NCBI GenBank assembly: GCA_951799425.1
Contig: OX637393.1
Coordinates: 40,063,744 to 40,127,743, forward strand
DNA length: 64,000 bases
From: Ilex aquifolium
Lineage: Eukaryota; Streptophyta; Magnoliopsida; Aquifoliales; Aquifoliaceae
Direction: 5' to 3'
The notes under the pieces are model-generated. The model saw nothing but the letters and a program-made list of their open reading frames with translations, was not told the DNA's origin and searched no databases. The translations under genes and the position numbers were made by a program. Shown in pieces: positions 18,935 to 30,188 of the stretch (positions are counted from its first letter, which is position 1; the number at the start of each line of letters is the position of its first letter).

Positions 18935-21900
18935 CAGAACAGGAGGAGAATGCCTTCTTCAAGATCTGAAAAAATGGCTGGCATTTATCGCTGGACCTAG
19001 ACACAAAACGGCTCAGTGCAGCTATCCTGCCTGTCAAGCGTTGCACCTCTTTTGTGTTGGATGGTGATTTCATTTCCACCATTGCTTTAACCTTTTCTGG
19101 ATTGGCCTCAATCCCTCTGCTGCTGACTATAAAGCCCAGAAATTTTCCAGCCGAGACCCCAAATGCGCACTTCGCAGGGTTTAGCTTCATTTTGTACTCC
19201 TTTAGAATTCGGAATGACTCAGCTAAGTGCTCGATGTGGAGCTCTGCTTTTAGTGATTTCACTAGCATGTCATCAATGTAAACTTCCATGGACGTTCCTA
19301 TTTGCTTCTGGAACATTTTATTTACTAACCGCTGGTAAGTGGCTCCAGCGTTCTTCAATCCGAAGGGCATGACCTGATAACAATATGTCCCCTGTTCTGT
19401 CACAAAGGAGGTCTTCTCTTGATCGCTGGGATCCATCTTGATCTGGTTGTAGCCTGAGAAGGCGTCCATGAAACTGAGGAGCTCGTGCCCTGCTGTGGCA
19501 TCCACTATTAGGTCAATCCGAGGTAAAGGAAAACTGTCCTTGGGGCATGCTCGGTTGAGATCAGTGAAGTCAATGCACAGTCGCCACTTCCCATTGGTTT
19601 TCTTTACAAGAACTACATTTGCTAACCAGGTGGGGTAATCAACCTCCCTGATAGCCTTGGCATGGAGGAGTTTACTGACCTCCTCATTGATTGCCTTTTG
19701 TCTTTCAGAGGCAAAGCTCCTCCTCTTCTGTTTGATGGGTTTGCAAATTGGGTTCACGCATAGCTTATGGGTAATGACCGAAGGGTCAATTCCTTCCATG
19801 TCTTCTTGCTTCCAAGCAAACACTCCTACATTCTCTTTTAGGAACCGGATGAGGAGTCCTTTGAGCTCAGCGTTCAGTTTGGACCCCACATAAACAAGGT
19901 GTTCTGGTTTCTCATCCAGCTGAACTGGTTCCAGCTCTTCCGATGGCATTGGTCTTGTCTCCATTTCATCTCTCATGTCGAGTTCGTCTAGTTGGATATT
20001 CTCCACTTCCTTCCTTTTTATAGAAGCCATGTAGCATTCCCGTGCTACGCGCTGGTCTCCTCGGACCACTCCGATTCCATTTTCTGTAGGGAATTTTATG
20101 ACTAAGTGATAGGCAGACGGTATTGCTTTCATAGAATTCAGGGATGGCCTGCCAAGCAAGATGTTGTACGCAGATGGTGCATCAACTACTAGGAATTTGA
20201 CAGTAGTAGTGGCTTGGCAGGGTGGGTCCCCCAGGGTGAGCACTAGCTGGATTGAACCCAGGGGGTGCACCCTTTCCCCGGAGAATCCCAGCAAGTGAGT
20301 GCTTACTGGCTCCAGTTTCTCTCTTCCTATTTCCATCTTGTCGTACGTAGGTGCGAAAATAATATCTGCCGAGCTCCCGTTATCAATTAGAACCCGATGA
20401 ACGGTTCTATTTGCCACCACAGCTCGTACCACCAATGGATCATCATGGGGGTATTGGCACCCTTCTAAATCAGCATCCGAAAAAATGATAGCTGTATCTA
20501 AGCGTGGTGCTTTGGATACAGCGAGTACTTCGAGAGCTTCTTCGGCTCTGATCCACCGGAGGTGCGCCTTCCGAGCTGAGCTTGACTCTCCACCTCCAGC
20601 GAACCCTCCAGATATCACCCTGATTTCCCCTAGAGGCTGCTGGTGTGGTGCAGGTGCCGGCTGCCGAGGTGGTGGTGGTGGAAGAGCTCGATTCTGGTTG
20701 TCGTTGGCTACAAAACGACGCAACTGACCTCGCTGGATCAAGAACTCGATTTCCTTCTTTAGTTGAATGCAATCATCAGTGTGGTGTCCATGATCCCTGT
20801 GATAATCACAGTATTTTGTGGGGTCTCTCTTTGCCGGGTCTGCCTTCATCCGAGGCGGCCATTTCAAGAACTTCTCGTTTTGGACCTCGTATAATACTTG
20901 TGACACAGCGGCAGTGAACGGGGTAAATCGCTGAGGTCCATATCTGGGCTGCAGTTCAGGCTGCATGGGACCCAGACGATCTCTGACATTTCCTCTTCTC
21001 TTGGGTGAGCGGTCCCTGTCCCTCCTAGGGGACCTCTCCCGCCCTTTCTCCTTCCTGGGACTTCGGTCCCTTCTCTTTTCTTCTTTTTCCTTCTCCTTTC
21101 GTGAGGATGTACCTCGTATCTTAGAAATGAGTGCCTCTTCGCCATTTATATACTTCTCTGCTTTGGCTAACACCTCAGCCATACTTGCCTGAGGGTTCTT
21201 CGATATAGAGAACATCAAGTCTTTTGACTGCACTCCCAATCCAGCAATGAAAGCCTTTATAGCAAATTTTTCATCTGGAATGTCTACTTTCAATGTCTCC
21301 GAGTTAAACCTTTGGACGTACGATCTCAGATTTTCTTGGGGCCCCTGTTTCACATTTAGTAGGTGGTAGCTCGGTTTTCGGTATGTCCGAGCTCCTATAA
21401 AGTGAGATACGAAAGCTATGGAGAGCTCTTTAAAGGATGAAATAGAGGCTGGTGGGAGCCTGTTAAACCAGTTTAGGGCGGAGCCTTTCAGTGTGATGGC
21501 AAAGGCTCGGCAACGCACAGGATCCTGGTATCCATGCAATTCCATCTGGTTCTTGTAAGTGTTGAGGTGATCCACGGGATCTTTCGTTCCGTCAAAGACC
21601 TCTACTTGAGGCATTCTGAACTTCGGTGGGAGAGGGAAGTGTAGCACTCCCGTGGTGAATGAGGACTCAGTTTGCTGAACCAAGATATCCATGGTAACCG
21701 GTGCCTTGCTTTTAACAGCCTCCTTCATGTGGCTGAGTTCTTGCTGGATGTCTTTGAAGCGTTGTTCCCAGCGCTGCTCTTTCCTGTCCTGAGGATATGG
21801 GCAAAAATCATCCCTATCCCCCCCGTCGTTCTGACTTTGCACTTCGTTGTTATGGCCATTCCTAGGGGGTACATAAGGAGCATACCCTCTGGTGTGGCTG

Positions 21901-22199
21901 CTTTCTCCTCCTTCGCCGATCTCTCTGAGGGGGTCCCAGTGTCGCTGTTCCCGGTAAGGGGGATTACTCTGGCCTTCTTGGGCCGGTCGTGCCTCCTGTG
22001 GGCGTTGTACGAGCTTTGATAGCTCTTCGTTTTCTTTTAGTAATCGTTGGTTGACGAGGCGAAGGGCCTCCAACTCGTTATTAATGGGGGAATTGACCTC
22101 GGGAATATTCCCGGGTTGTCTGCCGTTGGTAGCTTCCTGTGGGTCTTGCATTCGTGGTAGGTTTGTTTGACTTCTGCTCATGTTTCGTGTCGTTACCAT
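18858..22199 (-). CDS. gag-pol: gag-protease-reverse transcriptase ORF (1113 aa)
   Basis: Starts with ATG 62 bp downstream of the 5' LTR. Residues 40-70 form a short coiled coil; the retrotransposon gag domain lies at about 190-345 (SALNWFNRLPPASI, VSHFIGAR); an Arg/Lys/Glu-rich stretch at about 365-410 is followed by a zinc-knuckle-like CDYHRDHGHHTDDC near 462-476. The aspartic protease motif LIDNGSSAD is near 605. The RT spans about 810-1040 with KWRLCIDFTDLNRACPKD, QVMPFGLKNAGATYQR and the catalytic YIDDM near 971. After FFQILKKA the frame shifts and ends in unrelated residues. Compared with relatives, about 20-25 residues joining RT to RNase H are missing, so a deletion of length not divisible by three separated pol into two frames. 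gag, protease and RT look intact. Confidence 0.9.
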   Translation of the reverse strand: MVTTRNMSRSQTNLPRMQDPQEATNGRQPGNIPEVNSPINNELEALRLVNQRLLKENEELSKLVQRPQEARPAQEGQSNPPYREQRHWDPLREIGEGGESSHTRGYAPYVPPRNGHNNEVQSQNDGGDRDDFCPYPQDRKEQRWEQRFKDIQQELSHMKEAVKSKAPVTMDILVQQTESSFTTGVLHFPLPPKFRMPQVEVFDGTKDPVDHLNTYKNQMELHGYQDPVRCRAFAITLKGSALNWFNRLPPASISSFKELSIAFVSHFIGARTYRKPSYHLLNVKQGPQENLRSYVQRFNSETLKVDIPDEKFAIKAFIAGLGVQSKDLMFSISKNPQASMAEVLAKAEKYINGEEALISKIRGTSSRKEKEKEEKRRDRSPRKEKGRERSPRRDRDRSPKRRGNVRDRLGPMQPELQPRYGPQRFTPFTAAVSQVLYEVQNEKFLKWPPRMKADPAKRDPTKYCDYHRDHGHHTDDCIQLKKEIEFLIQRGQLRRFVANDNQNRALPPPPPRQPAPAPHQQPLGEIRVISGGFAGGGESSSARKAHLRWIRAEEALEVLAVSKAPRLDTAIIFSDADLEGCQYPHDDPLVVRAVVANRTVHRVLIDNGSSADIIFAPTYDKMEIGREKLEPVSTHLLGFSGERVHPLGSIQLVLTLGDPPCQATTTVKFLVVDAPSAYNILLGRPSLNSMKAIPSAYHLVIKFPTENGIGVVRGDQRVARECYMASIKRKEVENIQLDELDMRDEMETRPMPSEELEPVQLDEKPEHLVYVGSKLNAELKGLLIRFLKENVGVFAWKQEDMEGIDPSVITHKLCVNPICKPIKQKRRSFASERQKAINEEVSKLLHAKAIREVDYPTWLANVVLVKKTNGKWRLCIDFTDLNRACPKDSFPLPRIDLIVDATAGHELLSFMDAFSGYNQIKMDPSDQEKTSFVTEQGTYCYQVMPFGLKNAGATYQRLVNKMFQKQIGTSMEVYIDDMLVKSLKAELHIEHLAESFRILKEYKMKLNPAKCAFGVSAGKFLGFIVSSRGIEANPEKVKAMVEMKSPSNTKEVQRLTGRIAALSRFVSRSSDKCQPFFQILKKAFSSCSGEPFRRGSPHPLPSGFRFFNKCSAG

Positions 22200-22240
22200 C
22201 AGTCACTGAAAAATCAGCTTATTTGTAGAAGGAACAGTCG

Positions 22241-22258
22241 TTCCCACAGACGGCGCCA
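22241..22258 (-). other. Primer binding site of the Tat element
   Basis: Three bases beyond the 5' LTR the minus strand reads TGGCGCCGTCTGTGGGAA. The first eight bases match the 3' end complement of tRNA-Asp; the rest follows the form common in Tat elements. The gag-only element at 58295 has the same site with one change. Confidence 0.8.
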
Positions 22259-22261
22259 AAC

Positions 22262-22960
22262 TGATGGTGTAAATCTACGTGAATGAGCTATGAAACTGGA
22301 TAATTTGGTATGAACGATCTGTGTGGATTTAAGTACTGTGTCTGAGCTGCAAGGCTCGTGCTTAGTAGTGCAGGTTGACGTTTAGGGGATTCGGGGAAGG
22401 GATGACAACACAACAGGAGTATAGTGGTTCACCGGCCTGAGCTCGGCTAATCCACTCTCTAATGGAGTCTCTGCCCCTTTCTCTTTATTGATCAAGCTGA
22501 ACGTATTACAGTAGAAAAAGTAAGAATTTGGGATTCGCCTCTTCTGTGGCTCTCTCCTCCTTTTATAGCCTCATACTTAAACTGATTCGAAATCACCTCC
22601 TTTATTGAAGGGACTGTACCCTATCTTCACCCATAATTCCGGAGTTACCCAAACTCCTTACGGCTGGTTTCTGATGGAGAGATCCTTGCCTTCTTCTATG
22701 GGATTCTCCTTAGTTTTAGGAGGGGATCATGGTTAAATACGGGTTTTCTGCCTTGGATTGGATCTACTTCCTCTATAAGGGTATCTGCTGTCATCTCGTT
22801 GTCCCCTTAACAATTCTCATCTCGCGCCTTCTGCTAGGAGCCCTTAACGCTGACTGGATGAGCTCTGCCCATGGCTAGGGGAGCTCAGCTTATTTTGCCT
22901 GAGCTCCCGAGCTGAGCTCACTTACTTGAGCACGTGTCCGTTTTATTCTAGGTATCATCA
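22262..22960 (-). repeat. 5' LTR (699 bp)
   Basis: TG...CA ends, followed by the second ACACC target copy. Holds the element's promoter on the minus strand. Differs from the 3' LTR at only two positions. Confidence 0.95.
22556..22570 (-). promoter_or_regulatory. LTR TATA box
   Basis: Minus-strand GGCTATAAAAGGAGG in the middle of the 5' LTR; the same box stands in the other LTR. A CTATAAAAGGGG box lies at the like position in the second Tat remnant (about 51237-51249). Confidence 0.6.
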
Positions 22961-23345
22961 ACACCAAATTGGGTAGTTCTTGGTACGTGGTCCAAAGAAT
23001 AAAGCCCAGGAACGTGTATGACATTCCAAGAGCAAATAAGGAAGATAATGAGAGTTGTGTAAATGAAGCATCGATGGTTGAAGAGGCATATCTAGAAGAC
23101 TTCTCAACAATGGCTATTGGGAATATCTTGTATAATGATATTGATGTGGCGCCACTGCATAGAGATGATGTATCACCAAACCATGTTGACGCATTAGTTA
23201 TGCATGAGGAAAGGGGAATACAAGATGTAAACGATGACACATTCATTGGAGATGATGAAATGATGATTTAGATGATATAATTGAGTACTATACCGACGAA
23301 GAAAAATTACTCCTAAGTGATAGTGATACCGAGGAAGAAGATTGA
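22961..23345 (+). pseudogene. CACTA DUF4216 exon, right part
   Basis: Directly after the LTR element the split frame resumes: KLGSSWYVVQRIKPRNVYDI, the C-terminal block of DUF4216, then an acidic tail (ending MMI at 23271). A one-base shift there leads into a second acidic stretch (YYTDEEKLLLSDSDTEEED) ending at 23345. Removing the LTR element and one ACACC restores continuity with 8517-8693 without changing frame. Confidence 0.8.
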
Positions 23346-23568
23346 TTTATGTTTTTGGATTTTTATTGCTTTACTTTGCTATCCATATGACATAATACCC
23401 CTACTCTTTGGGTATCCATCTCGGTGTTTATGAGTCAAGTGCCGAATTTGGGGCTCCACCTTTATGAGTGGTATGTTATGCATGTTTATTGCAATATGTC
23501 ATGATAAATTATTTCAAAGAAATTCTAATTATCTAATCTAATATTCCTTGTTGTCATAGGGTTTTCCA

Positions 23569-24340
23569 ATGGCATCGGGTGGCAAACCACAACCTCGAGT
23601 GGGATCGACATCGACATTGTCATCTTTAGCACGTCCTACCTCTTCTGCACCTTCAGCTGCTTCACTGCCGTCTGAGCCTTCCATACATCACACCATGTCA
23701 TCCAATGCATGTAAGAACTTCATGTGCTCATAAGTTTTTGGATGACGAGGTTATGTTTCATATGAACATTGTTTCAATTTTTGTTATTTCTAGTGAATTT
23801 GTTAGTTTTTAGTTGGTTATATGGTAGATCTTGGCCAACACTTCTATGGCAGGTAATTTCTCCTTAGATGTTAGAAGCTATGTTTTTAATGTGATAAGCT
23901 TTAGATTTGACTCGTTGGCATCTATGGGTGTTGAATCTGTTATTATTTTCACTTGTATTTTGTTAGATTAATTATTGAGTCTACCATTAATTGGTCTGAT
24001 ACGCTTCTTTTGCGTTATTTGATTTGTCTACTCTGAAATTGCAAAGTCAAAACTTTTAACAAGAAACTGTGTTGCATAACATTAAGCTCTATATTTCTTT
24101 TTGCATATTCCTAGTTGGTGTAGTACTTTCACCTTGTCCACTTACAAGAGGGTAGCCGACAATTTGGATTGTATAAAAGAGATGAAGGATGCATAAAGTT
24201 GTGATAAAAACCTTCGAATTTTGTCTTAGCATAACTTGGACCAGCTCCTGGTTAAAATTGAAACGACTTCCACTGAAATTGAGATGATACAGTCAATTAT
24301 GAACCTACATATTTTGGGAGGTGATTTGAACTCTACAAAC
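23569..24340 (+). pseudogene. Probable second CACTA gene, decayed
   Basis: An ATG at 23569 opens an exon rich in Ser/Ala/Pro (MASGGKPQPRVGS...) that ends at a GTAAG donor at 23711. A coiled-coil-like end (LLVKIETTSTEIEMIQSIM) lies at about 24235-24300 after several stops. The position downstream of DUF4216 and before the element terminus fits the TNPA-like or plant-transposase second gene of En/Spm elements. I cannot confirm a domain. Confidence 0.4.
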
Positions 24341-24499
24341 TGATTTACATGTTTTTGTATGATATTTGGTAGCTTGTAGCTGCTATGAAGTTTAGTTGTT
24401 AGTTTTTGAAATTTAGAGTTGGATATAATTTTTTTTTGATGATGTATCTAATATATTGGGTGGTTGTGTGATTGTGCTTGTGGTATAGTGGTTTGATGA

Positions 24500-24903
24500 A
24501 TATAATTTCATTAAAAAAAATGAAAATAGGTTTTCCTGAGGAAATAAGTTCTTGAGTAAAAGTGACTTTCACCCAGGAACTTATTTCTTCTGCGGAAGGA
24601 AACCATTCCTAAGGAAAATATTCCTTGGCAATTAAGTGTTCCCTATTATTTTTCCCGTCTTTTTCCCAATGAATTGAAGCAATTAGCTACAAAAATGTCA
24701 TAAGAATCCCTCACAATTTATTTTTTCACCAAAATTGAATATTTACCTAGGAAAATAAATATTTGTCATTAAATACTTTCCCCAACCAGCATGGCCCGAT
24801 CAGTAGGGCAACCACAAAATTCCTTGAGAAAAATCATTATCTACAAATTTTTCGGTTTTAGCGAGGAAAATGTTCTTAGGGAAAACCCCAATTTCTTGCA
24901 GTG
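24500..24903 (+). mobile_element. Right end of the CACTA element
   Basis: The sequence ends in TTTCTTGCAGTG (24892-24903), the complement of CACTGCAAGAAA, which is the CACTA-type terminal repeat. The preceding 370 bp carries repeated AGGAAAATA-like words in both orientations, including a 13-bp stem (AGGAAATAAGTTC at 24538 with its complement at about 24575). Such subterminal repeats are typical of En/Spm elements. I did not find the left terminus in the window. Confidence 0.65.
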
Positions 24904-26389
24904 AGATTAAAAGCGATGAAGATCTAGACACTAGAAGCAAAAAGGATGCTGAAAATTTGGACGCTTTGTGGAGTACATGCCTCCATATATAAGGTTTACA
25001 ATGGACAACATTCCACACTAAAGCCAAACCATTCTCACCAACTATTCTATGCATTCTATAACAAACAATCATACCCACCATTCTCACCAACTAATCTATG
25101 CACTCTATAACAAACAATAACAAATTGACATTAATACAATAACAATATCCCTTGCCAAAATTCACTCCAATGTCCTCAAACAGTTGTTAAAGATAGTTTA
25201 TTTCCAAAAATACATAAGCATCATTATTCCTGCTTTCCTAGTCTGAAATAGCAGCAGCCTTGCATTCTTCACCACATTCTTTACCTTGGTAAAATGTGGT
25301 TCACTCACTCCACCCTGAGAAAAAACAAGGACGTCATCAACTCAATAACATGTTTGTCAACAAGTATCAAGTGAAGTCATTTTAAGTGATAATTCACCAC
25401 GACTTGTAGAAATTTATAATGGAACCCAAGACTTTGACCGTTAGGTTATACAACTACCTTTTTTTGTTTGGTAGGAATTTGTTAAATACTTGTTATAGTT
25501 TATATAATAGGGGTAAGGAAACTGTAATTCCATACCATTGAGATGGATCATCTTCATCGTCCGGGCAAGTTTGTCAACACAAGATCTGAGCTAAAGTATA
25601 CATGACCTACAACTCAATTACCCTGCAAATCTATATGTGAGCTACACTATGTGTGACCATAAAAATAGAAGTGTGCAAGCCATTTTGAGTTATAGGTCAC
25701 ATAAAAATAGTTTTATGTGCAATATAGTTCCAGCATTTTTGTTTGAGCAGGCTGCTGCAGTTCAAATTCGCAACAAAAGTACATACACAACTTCACAAGA
25801 TTGATGCCCTAAACTTTATCATATCCCTATTTTTGTTGTCAAGATGTGTGACAAGATTGAGTGCTAACTCCTTGCGCATATCTTCAGTAGGTTCCTACAA
25901 GAGCAAGAAAACATGCATTGCCATGTTAGAAAATCACATTGTATAACGGTTATAAAACAACACTATATGACGTACTACAAAATTCAGTGAACTATGATAC
26001 CCTTATAGGGAATTCTTGACCCAAATGCAATGCTCGAATTATCGATATGATTTATACCCGTATCCATCTTAGTGTACTGATAGGTCATTTATTTATCTGT
26101 TTAACCTCTTTCGATAACTCAACAATAAGACGATCAAAATTTACTTAGATTGCATAAACTTTACCGTTCTCTCAACCTGAGTAAATAAAAAAAAAAAAAA
26201 ATTCAGCGATAATTACACAATGTATCGAGAAACATCACATTCTTATTCTCTACATCTACCACTATTAAGTACTAATGAGTGTTCCCATCATTTATTGATG
26301 ATATATCTACATTAGAAAATATGTAAAACAATTATCATTGAGACATAAAATCTAACATGATGAATGAGAAGGACCTATATAATATAAGG
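24904..26389. other. Spacer with possible minus-strand exon remnants
   Basis: Two minus-strand segments read like exons: 25232-25315 (VSEPHFTKVKNVVKNARLLL, after a TTTTCTCAG acceptor) and about 25790-25900 (EPTEDMRKELALNLVTHLDN). I do not recognise the parent; they may be ARM-repeat-like host gene scraps. A 50-bp tandem duplication lies at 25030-25120. Nothing else is supported. Confidence 0.3.
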
Positions 26390-26890
26390 AACAATGTCAA
26401 ACCTTATCGCATTTTTTAATATAACACCCAATGGTTATAATATAACCCAATATTTGTAATGTCATACCAAAAAGTTTAGTATTAAAACCAAAAGATGTAA
26501 CATACCCTAAAAAGTTGTAATAACTATCCCAAAATGTTGTTATGTTACCCAACAGTTGTAACTCCAACCCCAAAAAGATTTTACCCCGCCTAAAAGGTTT
26601 TAATCATAACATAACAGTTAGAAATATCATATGTTTTGTAGTAGGTAGTATAATTGATGTGTAATAAATGGCATTTATGTGTCCTAACTACTATGTGGTT
26701 ATGATTTTATCAACCTTCGACTTCACTCCAACATTAAAACCTCCATTCCTTCATCAACTTCACTCTTACAACCTCCATTCTTTCATCATCCATACAACTT
26801 CAGTCGAACATTTAAACGATTCTTTCCTTGATCATCCATCCAATTAAGTGGAATGCAAAGTATTGGAATTCCTATCAAACAAGGTAACTT
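26390..26890. repeat. MULE terminal region with TTACAAC minisatellite
   Basis: From 26400 to 26600, read on the minus strand, short degenerate units of the form GTTACAACTTTTTGGG follow one another. Next to them, the block at about 26668-26702 (CATTTATGTGTCCTAACTAC) is found inverted at about 38818-38850. The pair forms long inverted ends of the two-copy MULE structure. Confidence 0.65.
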
Positions 26891-27284
26891 TTAGATGTTT
26901 GTTATTAATCGTGTGATGTCCACAACTATTATCTACTGATTTTGATAGGTAAAAATAATAGTCATTACCAAAAAATTATTGTTAATTATTTGTACTTACA
27001 ATCGACACAAATGAACTTGACTTATGTAGAGAAATGAAAACGCGTTCTTGTAGACTTGAATTATGATATAACAGATAATATATTGCATGATTTAGAAAAT
27101 GATGAGATGAGAACATGGACCTACAACAAAAAATCAAGGATGAGTTAACATTCAATGAAAGCATTACGAGTAAAAAAAATAAAAAATGAAAGCATTACAA
27201 TGACAGATGAGTTAACATCCAAAGAAGCCCTTGCAATGACATTTAATTCACACGAAGATGACACACAATTTTATAACACATGGT

Positions 27285-29505
27285 AGATATGTGGGTTTCA
27301 GTGTTTGAATGGATGACCTAAAGCATGACAAGAACAAGATGTCAATTTCAAGACGGCGAGTTTGTTCGAGAGAAGGGTATTGCTCGGAACCACGGGGGTT
27401 AACAAGGGTTGGATGCAATGCAACATTCTGAGTGAAGTTCGATAGGAAGACACAAATATGGGTTGTAAAAGAGTTTGTTATGGACCATAACTATCCATTG
27501 ATTCCACAATGTAGTGTGCCAAGAGCCCTGCCAGAGCACAAGTTATATCATTGTGCAATGTCGGTATGCGTACAAGTCATATTAGAGATTTAATATTACA
27601 ATAATCAGGAGGATATCACAATGTTAGGTTTATCACAAAGGATATCTACAATGACATGACATCCCAACGTATAGAAGAGACAAGAGACGGTAATGCAGAT
27701 GACGCATTGGCGTATTTGAGCGTGAAAGAAGAGTTGGACCCGCAATATTATTTCAAGTATTCTGTCACTAAAGACAATTCATTGAATTTCTTATTTTGGG
27801 TTGATTCGACATCTCGACTAGACTACAAGTGTTTTGGGGACGTGATGACTTTTAATATTACATATCGAACAAATGTATATAAGAAGCCTTTTGTGATATT
27901 TTTTGGTGTCAACCACCACAATGCTACAACTATATTTTGGTGTTCATTACTTTCAGACGAGACGGTTTATACATGTTTGAGTATTGAATACTTTTTTTCA
28001 CGCAATAGAAAATAAGATCCATGTATTGGATATTATTGATAGAGATAAAACAATGACTGATGCAATTGAAAGAGTATTTCCTCAAGCGATGCATCGCTTA
28101 TGCAGGTGGCATTTGTCTAGAAATGCTTTGACAAATATAAATATTGAAAATTTGGTCAAAACATGCAAGAGGTGCATGTGTGCTCGATGTACATCAGACG
28201 AATTTGAAAATAAGTGAAAATCAATAGTAGAATCATTAGGAATAGAGACTAACAATTGGATAGCAGAAGTTTATGCAAAACAATTCCAATGGGCAGAAGC
28301 ATACTTGCGAGGAAATTTTTTTGTCAGATTAAAAACCACACAACGATCAGAGAGTATGAATGTTTACTTGAAATGCTTTCTAAAAACAAGCCAATGACTG
28401 TTCGAGTTTGTTAGACACTATGATAGGGGTTTGGCAAGGATCAGGAAGATGAAGACTTTGAGTAAAAACATTCTAGGCTAGTGATTATGATGTCAGTGAG
28501 ATGCTTAGAGGAGCATGTTGCTGTGCTATATACTAGACATTTTTTCTTTAAAGTCTGTGATTAGATACATGATGAAGTTGCATTTTTTGTAGTGGATAAA
28601 ATCAGGAATGAAACTCGTAAGAGTTACTATTTATCCCGATTCACAAAACTAGAATCAAGGTGTGTTGTGCAATATTATTCTCACATTCATGTGTTTAAAT
28701 GCAATTGCATGAAATTTGAGTATTTTAGGATTTCATGCTCTCACATGGTCGCGGTCATGAAGTACAAGCATCTAAAAGAGTTCTCTCATATTAATGTGAT
28801 GAACAGATGGACCATTAAAGCAAAATCCGGATATCAAACGTGTGATGTGTTGTATACATTAAGCACCCTATTAATTCCTACGTGATAGGTCAGGCTTATG
28901 TTAATGTGCAGTCAAATGTGTTATTTTATACTTCATAGTCTCTCAAGCTCGAATGATGTGAGAAATATGGTGCAAGAAAAAACTTCTCTTCTAAAAGACC
29001 ATCACGAATCACTTGGCAAACTAGGTGCAGATATGATAAATGCACAATTCAGTGTGAATGATCCAAAGATCGTGACAACCAAGGAAAATCCAAGTCGTGC
29101 ACGTAAGAATATTCCAATCAACCCACGAAGATGTAGTAAATGCATAGGCACTAGACATACTGCTAGAAAATGTTTACTCTTGATGTGTCAATCCAATAAT
29201 CCATTTGAGGGCATGCCTTTTTCACAGTCTGATGGTTCACAACAAACACCAGACATACCTTTTTCACAGCCTAGTGGATTGCAACAACCACACGACATGC
29301 CTTTTTCACAGTCTAGTAGATCACAACAACCCATGCCAACATGTGAAGAGGATGGCCGTTGGATTCTTTTTGTCAGCAAAGGTATCATTAGCTATCAGGT
29401 TCATATAATACTTTTTGACTTTTTATTTTCTTTTCTATCAACTCATTCCTTAAAAAATGACAAACAATTCCTTATTATTTTAGGATGGGATGTCAAGCTT
29501 TGATT
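27285..29505 (+). pseudogene. FAR1/MURA-type transposase pseudogene, copy A
   Basis: A broken FAR1-like transposase. The N-terminal DNA-binding part is barely readable near 27290-27600. The MULE domain reads VIFFGVNHHNATTIFWCSLL and DETVYTC (27890-27975), then DRDKTMTDAIERVFPQAMHR with LCRWHLSRNAL (28035-28130). A SWIM zinc finger (FKCNCMKFEYFRISCSHMV) lies at 28690-28750. The C-terminal tail ends in repeated 'PFSQ' motifs around 29215-29330. Multiple stops and frameshifts separate these blocks. Known FAR1-type proteins act as MULE transposases or as domesticated light-response factors; this copy cannot be functional. Confidence 0.85.
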
Positions 29506-29953
29506 CAATCATTCACACAAAGTACATCAACACTAGTTTCAATAATATGGAAGTAATTACAAAAATTACGAATTGTCTTAAAAAATATTGTTATTTCACC
29601 ATTATCATCTAATCATCAATTTATGCTATCACAGTGGGTACCAAGATCATAGAGCAAGATGAGTCAATGAAATTCTCTTTTTCCAACTCTGAATGAAAAT
29701 GTTTTTACATTCTCAATTGCACGTTTTTTCCCCTATATGTCACCATGACATTAGATATGAGTTTGCCCTTTATTGAAAGCAAAAAAATAAGAAAACCAGA
29801 ATATGCTCATTACAAGCATTACCAAGCTCATTTTATATATAAAGAACAAAAATACTTTTAGATTTTTTGATAAAAACATATCACATTTCAAAAGTGCACT
29901 CATTCAACAATTTTATCAACAGTCCAAAAACTAAAATTACAAACTATTAATTG

Positions 29954-30188
29954 TCATTTTTTAGCCATTTCTTTCATTTCCATAAAATAAGAATCAATCT
30001 TATCGATATTAGTCTCGAGCTGCTTGAGAGATTCCTTCACATCATCTTGAGACTGTTGTAATTCATCTTGAGTCTGATATAATTGCTCCAGTTTTCAAAA
30101 ATTTGTTTAAACATTTGTCCAACCATATTCATATCCAATGGAGAAATACCCGATGCATAAATACTTGAGCCATGAGAATCTGTCTCGG
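29954..30188 (-). pseudogene. MULE second gene, C-terminal part, copy A
   Basis: Minus-strand frame of coiled-coil character with DMNMVGQMFKQIFE, LYQTQDELQQSQDDVKES, and LKQLETNIDKIDSYFMEM before a TGA at 29954. One frameshift near 30100. It is transcribed against the transposase and is truncated on its N-terminal side at the inversion joint. Confidence 0.6.

Larger units (their letters stand above)
8694..22960 (-). mobile_element. Tat-lineage Ty3/gypsy element with antisense genes, 14,267 bp
   Basis: Full LTR retrotransposon read on the minus strand. Order in that sense: 5' LTR (22262-22960), PBS, gag-protease-RT, RNase H / second RNase H / integrase, a 54-bp tandem array, antisense gene 2, antisense gene 1, PPT, 3' LTR (8694-9392). 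TSD ACACC is perfect on both sides (8689-8693 and 22961-22965). The extra archaeal-type RNase H after the first RNase H, the TGGCGCCGTCTGTGGG primer site and additional genes between pol and the 3' LTR are traits of the plant Tat clade (Retand/Grande/Ogre relatives). LTRs are both 699 bp and differ at two positions I can find, so the insertion is very young. pol carries a frameshift and an integrase active-site change, so this copy is probably not autonomous. Confidence 0.95.

Noticed and set aside
24800-25090. 96-codon minus-strand frame
   Set aside because: It runs across the CACTA terminus into a local tandem duplication; no motif.
29188-29408. Cys- and Phe-Ser-rich frames near the MULE transposase end
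   Set aside because: Other frames of the 'PFSQ' repeat of the transposase tail.
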